A stretch of DNA of 64,000 bases from Podocnemis expansa (taxonomy: Eukaryota > Chordata > Testudines > Podocnemididae), in contig ML681964.1 of assembly GCA_007922195.1 (NCBI GenBank), positions 5,970,445-6,034,444 of the forward strand, given 5' to 3'. A model generated the notes under the pieces. That model saw only the letters and a program-made list of their open reading frames with translations, ran no database searches and had not been told where the DNA came from. This document shows, piece after piece, positions 63,751 through 64,000 of the stretch; within the stretch, counting starts at the first letter, position 1; the number at the start of each line of letters is the position of its first letter. Both the position numbers and the translations under genes were made by a program.

Positions 63751-63919
63751 CAGGAGTGGCCACACTTACTGAGTCCCTCTGATACCCCTCGCCCATTGGC
63801 CAGAATCCTCTAGCCCACCACTGTGCCACAGGGTGGAAGCTTCCCACTTCAGTCTGGTAGGTGGAAAATGGTGAGGGGAGTAAAAAGGGGCTCTGCAAGC
63901 CACATTTTGGGCATCCCTG
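63751..63919. mobile_element. Short hAT element, 169 bp
   Basis: A perfect 8-bp target duplication atctatta flanks it (63743-63750 and 63920-63927). The ends are CAGGAGTGGCCACACTTAC and, inward from the right, CAGGGATGCCCAAAATGTGG. It shares this terminus with the 955-bp element at 3926. Confidence 0.92.
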
Positions 63920-64000
63920 ATCTATTACGTGCACTTTTCATGTTCTGTGGCAGGAGGGTGGCAGCTTGGTTCCACTTATGACAGGTTTGACTCAAAGGAG

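Overview
The window is non-coding-rich vertebrate DNA holding an internal piece of one gene, retinoic acid receptor beta (RARB), on the minus strand. Two exons are present: the first zinc-finger exon (37973-38121, 149 bp) and the second zinc-finger exon (1000-1141, 142 bp), separated by an intron of about 36.8 kb. The 25.9 kb above 38121 is the intron leading into the first-finger exon, and the first 999 bases begin the next intron. No promoter, 5' A-domain exon, rRNA, tRNA or CRISPR array was recognised.

The repeat content points to a turtle, with a crocodilian as the alternative. It includes a CR1 LINE 3' end, MIR/CORE-SINE relics, DIRS1-like and PIF/Harbinger elements, many small hAT elements, and foldback repeats of a type I know from turtles and crocodilians. 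The species assignment is inference.

Layout. 1-350: probable LTR end. 1000-1141: RARB exon. 3926-4880: hAT with a minisatellite core. 12.0-13.5 kb: MIR relics, a MITE and a decayed foldback. 15.1-21.2 kb: DIRS1-like retrotransposon with a frameshifted gag, inverted termini and a later hAT insertion. 21.2-25.3 kb: two GC-rich hATs, two foldbacks, a short hAT and a MIR. 28.9-34.9 kb: more hATs, the best foldback copy (15-bp target duplication), a CR1 split by a TA-flanked element, and a three-level nest of insertions. 37973-38121: RARB exon. 38.1-43.1 kb: repeat-poor intron with possible regulatory content. 43.1-46.0 kb: dense small-transposon cluster. About 47-51 kb: PIF/Harbinger relic with a transposase remnant on + and a Myb/SANT-like remnant on -. 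52.4-55.5 kb: LTR-like repeat, nested MITE/hAT, and a TA-flanked element carrying a GA-rich minisatellite. 57.7-63.9 kb: four more hATs and a foldback with a long hairpin.

The most notable observation is that the recurring foldback repeats carry, on both arms, an ordered CUGANGA - stem II - GAAA - short stem III signature. This matches the small hammerhead ribozymes of Penelope-like retroelements, and three copies have target duplications of about 14-16 bp. All copies here look degraded at one or more core positions. A second observation is that the hAT target duplications fall into a TA-centred group of ten and a group of six lacking it. Apart from RARB, no functional protein-coding gene is supported; the remaining open frames are transposon relics or chance.
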